In this document: piece by piece, positions 1 to 5,307 of the stretch | Numbering within the stretch: the first letter of the stretch is position 1 | Layout of the letters: every line of letters begins with the position of its first letter | Source: Thermoplasmatota archaeon | GTDB taxonomy: Archaea; Thermoplasmatota; E2; DHVEG-1 | Assembly: GCA_018334795.1 (NCBI GenBank) | Contig: JAGXLH010000100.1 | Location: 1-5,812, forward strand | Length of the DNA: 5,812 bases | Direction of reading: 5' to 3' | Notes under the pieces: generated by a model | Told to the model about the DNA's origin: nothing | The model's input: the letters and a program-made list of their open reading frames with translations, nothing else | Database searches by the model: none | Translations under genes and position numbers: made by a program

Positions 1-395
1 ATCCATTTTCAAAAAAAAGTTTATCACCTGAAGATACAACGCATGCTGAGAAACATGGTGTGTTGGCTGTTGATTGCTCTTGGAAAACTGCTGAACAGCA
101 ATTCTTTGAATTATCAAAAATACATGTTTCCCGAGCGCTTCCTTTTGTTATAGCAGTTAATCCGGTCAATTTTGGTAAAGCGTTGAAATTAACAACGTTA
201 GAAGCATTTGCCGCAGCAGTCTACATTCTTGGCAATCCTGGTCAAGCTGAACAGTTAACATCGATTTATAATTGGGGACCACATTTTTTGACTATGAATA
301 AGAATCCATTGGAGGATTATCGAACAGCGAAAACAAGTAAAGAAGTTATTCAGCGAATGCATGATTATCTACCAGCGAGTCAGGATGAGGTTTAA
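1..395 (+). CDS. tsr3: Tsr3-type 16S rRNA aminocarboxypropyltransferase, C-terminal part (cut by left edge)
   Basis: The frame is open from base 3 to the TAA at 393-395, giving 130 visible residues. A GTG at 60 is only an internal valine codon, because recognisable family sequence lies before it (LSPED at visible residues 7-11, AEKHG at 15-19). The Tsr3 (DUF367) hallmarks follow in order: VDCSW at 23-27, SRALP, then NPVNFG and LTTLEAFAAAVYILG, and near the end a YNWGPHFL segment. Family members transfer the 3-amino-3-carboxypropyl group of S-adenosylmethionine to a hypermodified uridine/pseudouridine in the helix 31 loop of small-subunit rRNA, acting in the cytoplasm during ribosome maturation. 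Archaeal members are usually about 160-190 residues, so only a short N-terminal piece is missing. The acyl-CoA synthetase gene follows on the same strand after 85 bases, with no clear functional link. Identification is from family motifs; the reaction is inferred from the family. Confidence 0.86.
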   Translation, partial: PFSKKSLSPEDTTHAEKHGVLAVDCSWKTAEQQFFELSKIHVSRALPFVIAVNPVNFGKALKLTTLEAFAAAVYILGNPGQAEQLTSIYNWGPHFLTMNKNPLEDYRTAKTSKEVIQRMHDYLPASQDEV

Positions 396-425
396 GTAAG
401 TCACCGCAATTCCATTATAGAAAAA

Positions 426-439
426 ACGTTATCAAACGT
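426..439. repeat. Short inverted repeat between tsr3 and acdA
   Basis: ACGTT (426-430) and AACGT (435-439) are perfect inverted copies around the 4-base spacer ATCA. The repeat lies 31 bases past the tsr3 stop and 41 bases before the acdA start. No T-tract follows it, so it does not look like a terminator. It could be a weak operator, but five-base arms arise easily by chance. Confidence 0.25.
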
Positions 440-469
440 AATTCACTATTAAGATAAACAAAAGAAAAC

Positions 470-474
470 GTGAT
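470..474 (+). promoter_or_regulatory. Probable Shine-Dalgarno site of acdA (GTGAT type)
   Basis: GTGAT lies six bases before the ATG at 481. It can pair with AUCAC in the usual archaeal 16S rRNA 3' tail (GGAUCACCUCC), an off-centre variant of GGAGGTGAT. It supports the chosen ATG. A loose TATA-like stretch at 447-458 could be a promoter, but it would place the transcript start almost at the ATG and leave no room for this site. Co-transcription with tsr3 is therefore also possible. Confidence 0.4.
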
Positions 475-480
475 TGGAAG

Positions 481-1866
481 ATGAAAAATAAATTAGAGGT
501 TTTTTTCAAGCCGAAAAGTATCGCTGTTGTTGGTGCTTCGAAGGATTCAAGAAAAATTGGTCATGCTGCATTAAAAAATATTATTATTTCAAATTATGAT
601 TGTGATTTGTATCCGGTGAATCCTCATGAAGAGGAAATCCTTGGTATTCCTTGTTATAAAAAAATTACTGATATCAAAGATTCACTTGATTTAGTGCTAG
701 TTTCTGTTCCTGCAAAAATCGTGCCAGGTATCATGAAGGATTGTGTGAAAAAAAAGGTGAAAAACGCAATTATTATCTCCTCAGGTTTTAGTGAAGTAGG
801 GCATCATGAATTAGAAAATGAAGTGGCTTCTATCATAAAGAATAGTGGTATGCGAGTGCTTGGTCCTAACACCATGGGTTATAAGAATGCTTCAGATGGC
901 CTTGATGCTTCTTTTGTATTTGGTGTTCCAAGGCAGGGTAATCTCTCATTGATTAGTCAAAGTGGTGCTCTTGGTATTGGTATGATTTATTTGGCTAATA
1001 ATGAGTTTGTTGGTGTCTCTAAGATTATTGGTGTGGGTAATAAACTGGATATCGATGATGCTGATCTCATTGATTACTTTAGTCAAGATGAGGATACGAA
1101 AGTTATTGGATTGTATATTGAAGCAGTGAAGGATGGTCGGCAGTTCATGAATGCGATTAAAGCCTGTCATAAACCAGTGCTTGTGGTAAAAGCTGGAAGG
1201 AGTAGTGCTGGTGCTCGAGCTACCGCTTCTCATACGGGTTCGATGGCAGGTAGTGATAAGATGTATAGTGCTGCGATTCATCAAGCAGGTGGTATTCGTT
1301 GTCGAGATATCGTTGAATTATTTGATATGGCTCGAGCATTAGGTGGTCAACCTGCGATGAAAGGAAATCGTGTTGGGATTATTACTAATGGTGGTGGCCT
1401 TGGGATTTTGTTAACTGATGCTTGTGAAGCAAATGGGCTTGTAGTGCCAAAGTTATCAAGTATAACAGAAAAAAAGATTGATAAGATTCTTCCAGATCTT
1501 GTTAAACCAAATAATCCGGTTGATCTAGTTGCAGATGCTGGTTTTTATCGGTATGAAATGACCACGAAAGCGTTACTTGAAGATCCTCATATTGACGGAA
1601 TTATTGTGGCATCGGTTCATGGAGGTTATGCTCGGCCTCGTGAATTTACTGGAGCTATTCTTAAAATGATTCGTGAAAGAAAACTTCATGAAACTCATCA
1701 GAAACCAATTCTTGGAACCTGGGTTGGTGGTAAAGAATTTGAGGATTTAGTGTGGGATTTAAAATCAGCTGGTGTTCCTATTTATCCTTCTTCTTGGAGA
1801 ACTGCTCGATCCATGTATGGTTTGTATTTAGAGGGAAAACGATTGAAAAGAGAAGGTGAGGAATAA
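481..1866 (+). CDS. acdA: ADP-forming acetate/acyl-CoA synthetase, alpha subunit
   Basis: This 461-residue protein matches the stand-alone alpha subunit of archaeal ADP-forming acyl-CoA synthetases (about 460 residues in Pyrococcus). The enzyme converts acyl-CoA + ADP + phosphate to the free acid + CoA + ATP in the cytoplasm, the main ATP-yielding step of peptide and sugar fermentation in many archaea. An N-terminal CoA-binding Rossmann domain (about 1-130) carries VVGAS at 16-20 and LGPNTMGY at 127-134. A succinyl-CoA-synthetase-like domain follows, with LISQSGALG at 157-165. His251 in the ASHTGS motif is the expected phosphorylated catalytic histidine. A third flavodoxin-like domain (about 290-461) includes ITNGGGLGIL at 301-310 and NNPVDL at 344-349. 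The ATP-grasp beta subunit is not adjacent; in several archaea it is encoded elsewhere. Acyl specificity (acetyl, branched or aryl) cannot be read from sequence. The stop lies 10 bases from that of the convergent zinc protein gene. Confidence 0.88.
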   Translation: MKNKLEVFFKPKSIAVVGASKDSRKIGHAALKNIIISNYDCDLYPVNPHEEEILGIPCYKKITDIKDSLDLVLVSVPAKIVPGIMKDCVKKKVKNAIIISSGFSEVGHHELENEVASIIKNSGMRVLGPNTMGYKNASDGLDASFVFGVPRQGNLSLISQSGALGIGMIYLANNEFVGVSKIIGVGNKLDIDDADLIDYFSQDEDTKVIGLYIEAVKDGRQFMNAIKACHKPVLVVKAGRSSAGARATASHTGSMAGSDKMYSAAIHQAGGIRCRDIVELFDMARALGGQPAMKGNRVGIITNGGGLGILLTDACEANGLVVPKLSSITEKKIDKILPDLVKPNNPVDLVADAGFYRYEMTTKALLEDPHIDGIIVASVHGGYARPREFTGAILKMIRERKLHETHQKPILGTWVGGKEFEDLVWDLKSAGVPIYPSSWRTARSMYGLYLEGKRLKREGEE

Positions 1867-1871
1867 AAAAA
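1865..1871 (-). terminator. T7 tract after the zinc protein gene
   Basis: Read on the minus strand, a run of seven T (A7 on the plus strand) begins five bases past the TAA of the zinc protein gene at 1877-1879. Archaeal RNA polymerase terminates at such oligo-T tracts without a hairpin. The tract overlaps the last bases of the acdA stop codon, so the two convergent transcripts must overlap or end almost together. Confidence 0.5.
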
Positions 1872-1876
1872 TAGTG

Positions 1877-2215
1877 TTATTCAACCCATTTTACGCCAAG
1901 GAGTTTCTCCCAATCGGGTTTTTTTCCTTGCCATTTATCAGCTGTTTCTTTTTCAACACAGTTTTTACATAATCCAACCATTTGAAAATAACAGGAGGAA
2001 CACACACTTTTTTTACATCGTTGACACACATATTTTGCTTTGTTATCCTCGCAAATCGCGCAAAAACCAGTTGGTTGTTGATTAGACTTTTGATCGTTTT
2101 CTTTTTCTTTTACTTTGGTATGTGTTTCTTTAATCCATTCTTTGAGTTCTTCGTTCATATCTTCTTGTTCAGCATCAGTCATAGGTTTTTCCCCACTAAA
2201 AAAATCATCATCCAT
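1877..2215 (-). CDS. Small eight-cysteine zinc-binding protein (B-box/HIT-like), function unknown
   Basis: This 112-residue protein has an acidic, charged N-terminal half (about 1-48) that is probably helical or disordered, then a compact cysteine cluster. The cysteines are C52, C55, C64, C67, C72, C75, C83 and C86, in the pattern CxxC-x8-CxxC-x4-CxxC-x7-CxxC. This is the spacing of a cross-braced module binding two zinc ions, as in B-box and zinc-finger-HIT domains, although those usually use one or more histidines in the second half. The C-terminus has a tryptophan-rich tail (PDWEKLLGVKWVE, 100-112). No catalytic motif is visible; such modules usually bind proteins or nucleic acids. The gene starts 20 bases after the carS stop on the same strand and lacks a clear ribosome site or TATA box at proper distance, so it is probably co-transcribed with carS. 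I cannot name the family. The coding call rests on the cysteine pattern and clean operon spacing. Confidence 0.75.
   Translation of the reverse strand: MDDDFFSGEKPMTDAEQEDMNEELKEWIKETHTKVKEKENDQKSNQQPTGFCAICEDNKAKYVCQRCKKSVCSSCYFQMVGLCKNCVEKETADKWQGKKPDWEKLLGVKWVE
1919..1925 (+). terminator. Candidate T7 terminator for acdA
   Basis: GGG followed by seven T on the plus strand lies about 53 bases past the acdA stop, inside the antisense side of the zinc protein gene. It is the nearest oligo-T tract downstream of acdA. Because it sits in coding sequence (a lysine-rich stretch on the other strand), it may be coincidental. Confidence 0.3.
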
Positions 2216-2235
2216 GTTATTAAAATAGTACTAGT

Positions 2236-2838
2236 TTAAATACTTTTTTTTTGTATTTTTTTGTCAATAATTTTTCGATGAATAAAATTTGAAAATAGGT
2301 GAATGAATGGAGTAACAATGAGAAGTGTGAGGATATGATATAGACTAAATTCACTGAAAAACCAATGATACGAAAGAAATGAAAGACGGTAGAGTAATGA
2401 ACTCATTAGAAAGACAGAGACTAATACGCCGATAATGAAATCAATTTGATCAAATGGGATCCAATCTGACCCGCGTTCGATATTATATCTTCTTTTGAAG
2501 AAACTTTCAACGATATCACCTAGCAATGCTCCAAAACAAATAGAGAAAATGAGCGGAATCATCATGGGAAAACCCGTGAAATCACTTAGATAAATCGGGA
2601 AATCATACACTTGAGCGTATTTTGCAGCAACGGACAAGCCAAATCCGGCAGTCATACCAATAAATGACCCGGCTATTAATCCTTGCCAGGTTTTTCCATC
2701 CCCAAGGATTCTTTTTTCATCCTTCCAGGTTTTTCCAAAATCAATAGGAGTGCCTCCACCCACTAGTAGGGCACTGGCATTGGCTACATATGCTGGAATA
2801 ATGAGCCAGAATGCTTGGATGATGATCTCATAATCCAT
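2236..2838 (-). CDS. carS: CDP-archaeol synthase (CTP:2,3-di-O-geranylgeranyl-sn-glycerol-1-phosphate cytidylyltransferase)
   Basis: CarS activates unsaturated archaetidic acid with CTP, giving CDP-archaeol and pyrophosphate, the branch point for polar headgroup attachment in archaeal membranes. The 200-residue product has the family signatures: PAYVANA at 15-21, GGGTPIDFG at 27-35, LGDGKTWQG at 45-53, GALLGDIVESFFKRR at 103-117 and RGSDWIPFDQIDF at 122-134. The GD, FFKRR and DQIDF motifs form the cytidylyltransferase-like active site, which binds CTP and divalent metal. About five hydrophobic segments (roughly 7-28, 52-72, 92-112, 133-152 and 165-185) agree with the usual five-helix integral membrane topology. 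It is slightly longer than typical CarS (about 165-180) because of a basic tail. The ATG at 2838 begins just before the first helix; a TATA-like box about 30 bases upstream implies a nearly leaderless transcript. The zinc protein gene follows after 20 bases. Confidence 0.93.
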   Translation of the reverse strand: MDYEIIIQAFWLIIPAYVANASALLVGGGTPIDFGKTWKDEKRILGDGKTWQGLIAGSFIGMTAGFGLSVAAKYAQVYDFPIYLSDFTGFPMMIPLIFSICFGALLGDIVESFFKRRYNIERGSDWIPFDQIDFIIGVLVSVFLMSSLLYRLSFLSYHWFFSEFSLYHILTLLIVTPFIHLFSNFIHRKIIDKKIQKKSI

Positions 2839-2864
2839 CTTGAAAGATTGTATGAAATAGGGTG

Positions 2865-2872
2865 TTTAAATA
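2865..2872 (-). promoter_or_regulatory. TATA-like box of carS
   Basis: The minus strand reads TATTTAAA, centred about 30 bases before the carS ATG at 2838. With the usual archaeal spacing of about 25 bases from box to transcript start, transcription would begin about five bases before the ATG. No Shine-Dalgarno-like sequence lies in that gap (bases CTTTCAAG), consistent with near-leaderless translation. Confidence 0.5.
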
Positions 2873-2989
2873 TCGTATGTATTTGTTTTATTCTAAGTTT
2901 TATTTCAAACAGTATAATGAATAAAAATCATTTTTTCTTGAAAAATATTCTAAACCATATCTTGTAGAAGAGAAAGAATAATATATGAA

Positions 2990-3021
2990 AGGATTTAATA
3001 TATAGTAATTGAATAAATCCT
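2990..3021. promoter_or_regulatory. 8-bp perfect inverted repeat flanking the metalloprotease promoter (candidate operator)
   Basis: AGGATTTA (2990-2997) and TAAATCCT (3014-3021) are perfect inverted copies with a 16-base spacer; half-site centres are 24 bases apart. The left arm overlaps the start of the TATA-like box (2994-3004). The right arm ends just before the transcript start predicted about 25 bases downstream of that box. Binding of a dimer there would block TBP/TFB or the polymerase, so a repressor site is the natural reading. The protein that would bind is not identified. Confidence 0.4.
2994..3004 (+). promoter_or_regulatory. TATA-like box of the metalloprotease gene
   Basis: TTTAATATATA is preceded by a purine stretch (GAAAGGA, 2987-2993) that could serve as a TFB recognition element. 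Spacing predicts transcription from about 3024, leaving a leader of about 20 bases that would contain the ribosome site at 3028-3033. Confidence 0.5.
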
Positions 3022-3027
3022 ACCTTC

Positions 3028-3033
3028 AGGGGG
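3028..3033 (+). promoter_or_regulatory. G-rich ribosome site before the metalloprotease start
   Basis: AGGGGG lies ten bases before the ATG at 3044. It only partly matches GGAGGTG, but it is the one G-rich patch in a very AT-rich leader and supports the ATG at 3044 over the later in-frame ATG at residue 7. Confidence 0.4.
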
Positions 3034-3043
3034 CAAAAAATAT

Positions 3044-4594
3044 ATGCTTTTAAAGATAACCATGTCATTGTTAAGTGCGACAGTACTCATCCTTCTTTCA
3101 ATATTTAACCCAATCGTGCAATCAGTTGAAGAACCATTAGATTCTGATTTAGATCCATTAGTAGATATTCATGTGACCTTTGAACTTTTAAAACTACGAT
3201 CACTTGAAAAATACGATAACCACCTTAATTTCAGAGAATACATTGACCGCTATAGCTATCCAGATTTTTATTTGAAAGTTTGGATTAACGACCAAATGTT
3301 TCAAAGTCCAATCTGGAAGAACACTCGTTATATTTATGATCCTGATTGGAAGGTCACTGCTAATGTTCCAGATGATGAAGAATGGGTAAACATCACCATT
3401 CAATTATGGGACTCAAATATTGGACGTGATCAAAAATGTGATATTAGTGGATATGAAGAAGGCGGAAAAGATAGTTACGATGTCAACCTTTTTTATAATG
3501 TAAAAAGTGGTCACTGGATGGGGGATGATTACGCTGAGGAATATGCTCTTAATGCAGACCCTAGCGGATATGGTCGTTTGAATGGTTGTGATGATGGAAG
3601 TATCTATCAACATGATTATGATGCAGAACTTTGGTTTAATATCTATCAGAATGACTATGATGGAGATGGGATTCCATATTGGACTGAAACAGAAGTATTC
3701 GGAACAAATCCGAAAGTCGATGATACGGGAAGAGATGATGATGGAGATGGGATTCCTATTGAATGGGAGTGGAAATGGGGTCATGTTTTTGGTTGGGATT
3801 ATAATCGTAGAGAATATACTCATGAGTGGATATATGATCCATTTACTTGGGAGAATCATTCAAATCTTGACCCGGATGGTGATGGACTCTCTAATTACGA
3901 AGAGTATCTTACCTCTGAATGGTTTTCAGATCCATTCCGACAAGATTTATTCGTAGAACAAGACATTATGGAAACAGGACCTAATGGTGAAAAAACAGAG
4001 TTTCCTGAAGAATCAAAAGAACTGCTTCGAACTGCTTATAATCGGCAGAATATAGTGTATCATCTCGATGATGGCTGCATGGGAGGAGGTGAACTCATAC
4101 CATTTGATGATTCTGCTACTGACGAAGAAATAAAGGACATTTACTGGAATTATTTTTTACATGGTGATGAAGACAACTGGAGATTCGGGGTTTTTCATTA
4201 CGGATTAGTGCTTTACAATGCAGAACGATACCCTGGTTTTGGTTTTTGGGGTGGAGTTCATCCAGTCATTGATTCATATCAAATCTCAGCACTTGGCATG
4301 GAAAAAAAAGTTAATTTGCCATGGGGTAAAAGACCTGTGGTTTATGCCAGTGCATACATGCATGAATGTGGCCATACTCTTGGAATTTTTCATGGTAATA
4401 CTCCAGGTTGTGATGACCAAGAAGGAAAGTATCCTTGGCAATTGAATTGGTGGAAATGGCTTCCATACAAAAGTGTGATGAACTATGGTTACATGTATCG
4501 AATGGTTGATTACTCGGATGGAAGCCGAGGAAAAAATGATTTTGATGATTGGAATCGATTAGATCTTACCTTTTTTAAAACATCAATCTGGTAA
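3044..4594 (+). CDS. Secreted calcium-binding metzincin-type zinc metalloprotease
   Basis: This 516-residue protein starts with a Sec-type signal peptide (1 to about 27; hydrophobic core 8-21, likely cut after VQS). Residues about 38-150 resemble a C2-like beta-sandwich (YPDFYLKVWI at 72-81, VNITIQLWDSN at 115-125). Three calcium loops of EF-hand/thrombospondin-3 type follow: D204-D206-D208-I210-E215, D231-D233-D235-I237-E242 and D276-D278-D280-L282-E287, each with DGDG and a glutamate at position 12. The C-terminal domain has HECGHTLGIFH at 440-450, the metzincin pattern HExxHxxGxxH, with ligands H440, H444, H450 and catalytic E441. A Met-turn (SVMNY, M479) lies 29 residues past the last histidine. 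The protein is strongly acidic and rich in Trp and Tyr. No propeptide switch, C-terminal membrane anchor or sorting signal is seen, so it is probably released or loosely cell-bound. Substrates are unknown. It is monocistronic, with its own promoter. Confidence 0.83.
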   Translation: MLLKITMSLLSATVLILLSIFNPIVQSVEEPLDSDLDPLVDIHVTFELLKLRSLEKYDNHLNFREYIDRYSYPDFYLKVWINDQMFQSPIWKNTRYIYDPDWKVTANVPDDEEWVNITIQLWDSNIGRDQKCDISGYEEGGKDSYDVNLFYNVKSGHWMGDDYAEEYALNADPSGYGRLNGCDDGSIYQHDYDAELWFNIYQNDYDGDGIPYWTETEVFGTNPKVDDTGRDDDGDGIPIEWEWKWGHVFGWDYNRREYTHEWIYDPFTWENHSNLDPDGDGLSNYEEYLTSEWFSDPFRQDLFVEQDIMETGPNGEKTEFPEESKELLRTAYNRQNIVYHLDDGCMGGGELIPFDDSATDEEIKDIYWNYFLHGDEDNWRFGVFHYGLVLYNAERYPGFGFWGGVHPVIDSYQISALGMEKKVNLPWGKRPVVYASAYMHECGHTLGIFHGNTPGCDDQEGKYPWQLNWWKWLPYKSVMNYGYMYRMVDYSDGSRGKNDFDDWNRLDLTFFKTSIW

Positions 4595-4636
4595 AAAAGA
4601 CAGGTTTGATAAATAGATAAGATTTATAAGAAGGAT

Positions 4637-4656
4637 AAAAAATTGTGAAAAAAAAA
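4637..4656 (-). terminator. T9 and T6 tracts ending the regulator transcript
   Basis: On the minus strand, nine T (A9 at 4648-4656) begin immediately after the TAA of the regulator gene, followed five bases later by six T (A6 at 4637-4642). Tandem oligo-T tracts without a hairpin are the usual archaeal intrinsic terminator. They lie in the 62-base gap between the convergent protease and regulator genes; no equally strong T-tract is present for the protease on the plus strand. Confidence 0.6.
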
Positions 4657-5157
4657 TTATGCTTGAATTAATTTTAATCCTTGGTATTTCAATTGATGTG
4701 ATCGTTTCACAATACTTTTCAATGCTAAGGTTGAAAGATTGAATTGTTCAGCAACAGAGTTACCAAATTTTCCATTTTTTCCGATAAAATCAGATATTTC
4801 TTGTTCCAATTCTTTAAATTCCTCAGCATTCAATGAAGCGATAGTAAAAATCTCACTAATCTCATTTACTGGACAGGATATGTTAATGTTAAATGCTGAA
4901 TAATATGATCGATACGTTTTTTGGGGTTTTCCATCGACACCATTCTCAGATGTTGTCCACTTGGTTTCAACTAGTTTCATTCTATCGAAGAGCTCTAATG
5001 CTTTTTCACCTGTTGAACCGTATTTTTCCCGTATTTCACTAAGCGCACGCCAATCGGATTGGATTTCTTTGAAAACTTCTTTTTTGACAGAATTATCAAA
5101 TGCACGCATGAGGGGGATAAGATCCGTTGAATCGTTGACTACTTTTGTTCTAATCAT
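4657..5157 (-). CDS. ArsR-like winged-helix transcriptional regulator
   Basis: This 166-residue soluble protein begins with a predicted winged-helix fold (about 8-92). Helices around DLIPLMRAFD (12-21) and SVKKEVFKEI (23-32) are followed by a helix-turn-helix-like ALSEIREKYG and STGEKALELFDRMKLVETKW (48-67), then a basic, Tyr-rich wing (about 76-88). This resembles ArsR-type archaeal regulators. The C-terminal part (about 95-166) is helical (EISEIFTIA, AEEFKELEQEISDFI) with a basic end (KSIVKRSHQLK) and may serve dimerisation or ligand sensing. There is one cysteine (C95) and no metal-binding cluster, so metal sensing is unlikely. I chose ATG at 5157 because GGGTG lies six bases upstream; a GTG three codons earlier overlaps that site. 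It is divergent from the lipid kinase gene across 150 bases, suggesting control of itself and perhaps of that gene. Target and effector are unknown. Confidence 0.7.
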   Translation of the reverse strand: MIRTKVVNDSTDLIPLMRAFDNSVKKEVFKEIQSDWRALSEIREKYGSTGEKALELFDRMKLVETKWTTSENGVDGKPQKTYRSYYSAFNINISCPVNEISEIFTIASLNAEEFKELEQEISDFIGKNGKFGNSVAEQFNLSTLALKSIVKRSHQLKYQGLKLIQA

Positions 5158-5163
5158 AAGTAA

Positions 5164-5168
5164 CACCC
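5164..5168 (-). promoter_or_regulatory. Ribosome site that decides the regulator start
   Basis: The minus strand reads GGGTG six bases before the ATG at 5157; GGTG pairs with CACC in the anti-Shine-Dalgarno. The alternative GTG start at 5166 lies within this motif, so the ATG is preferred. Confidence 0.5.
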
Positions 5169-5194
5169 AAACAAATATAAAACAGTACTTTGGC

Positions 5195-5202
5195 TATTTA
5201 AA
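5195..5202 (-). promoter_or_regulatory. TATA-like box of the regulator gene
   Basis: The minus strand reads TTTAAATA, centred about 41 bases before the ATG at 5157. Normal spacing predicts transcription from about 5173, leaving a leader of about 16 bases that includes the GGGTG ribosome site. A second AT-rich stretch (5173-5182) is too close to the start codon to serve as the box. Confidence 0.45.
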
Positions 5203-5248
5203 GCTTACGTAGGAGAAATCGTATTGTCAGATAGGAATACATACATTT

Positions 5249-5256
5249 TTTTTAAA
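5249..5256 (+). promoter_or_regulatory. Possible TATA-like box of the lipid kinase gene
   Basis: TTTTTAAA sits at the end of a T8 run. Normal spacing predicts transcription from about 5278, giving a leader of about 30 bases. The weaker TTTGAATA at 5271-5278 would instead give an almost leaderless transcript. Neither is strong. Confidence 0.3.
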
Positions 5257-5271
5257 CGAATCAAAAACTAT

Positions 5272-5286
5272 TTGAATAAAATTCAA
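5272..5286. repeat. Inverted repeat upstream of the lipid kinase gene (candidate operator)
   Basis: TTGAAT (5272-5277) and ATTCAA (5281-5286) form a perfect inverted repeat around AAA, ending 21 bases before the ATG at 5308. Its centre coincides with the transcript start predicted from the TATA-like box at 5249-5256. The divergent winged-helix regulator is the obvious candidate to bind it, but this is inference, and such AT-rich 15-mers can arise by chance. Confidence 0.35.
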
Positions 5287-5307
5287 CTAGTCTTTCAAGA
5301 AAGGTAA

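Noticed and set aside
946..1284. Open frame of 112 codons on the minus strand inside acdA
   Set aside because: It lies fully within a strongly supported gene, and its product (rich in Thr, Ile, Asn and His) has no recognisable domain; it is a shadow of codon use on the other strand.
1982..2239. Plus-strand open frame of 85 codons, hydrophobic and Phe-rich, opposite the zinc protein gene
   Set aside because: The Phe-rich character is the complement of a Lys/Glu-rich coding strand. The eight regularly spaced cysteines on the minus strand are far better evidence for coding.
2924..2945. AT-only dyads between carS and the protease gene (AAAAAT-C-ATTTTT and TTTTT-CTTG-AAAAA)
   Set aside because: They consist almost wholly of A and T runs in a low-complexity stretch, so symmetry is expected by chance and no flanking signal supports them.
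3009..3017. Shared 9-mer TTGAATAAA upstream of both the protease gene (3009-3017) and the lipid kinase gene (5272-5280), considered as a common regulator site
   Set aside because: Near matches occur elsewhere, including inside or beside coding sequence (for example TTATTCAA at 1877-1884). In such AT-rich DNA the shared word is weak evidence, and the dyad is complete only at the second site.
3413..3859. Minus-strand 148-codon frame and plus-strand 124-codon frame (3582-3956) inside the metalloprotease gene
   Set aside because: Both are Ile/Met-rich shadows of the Asp/Gly-rich calcium-loop region and have no domain signature.
4961..5212. Plus-strand 83-codon frame opposite the regulator gene
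   Set aside because: It overlaps the better supported winged-helix gene and its promoter, and shows no family motif.
5221..5240. GTATT-N10-AATAC inverted repeat in the regulator-kinase gap
   Set aside because: Arms of only five bases with a long spacer and no alignment to a promoter element are not distinguishable from chance.
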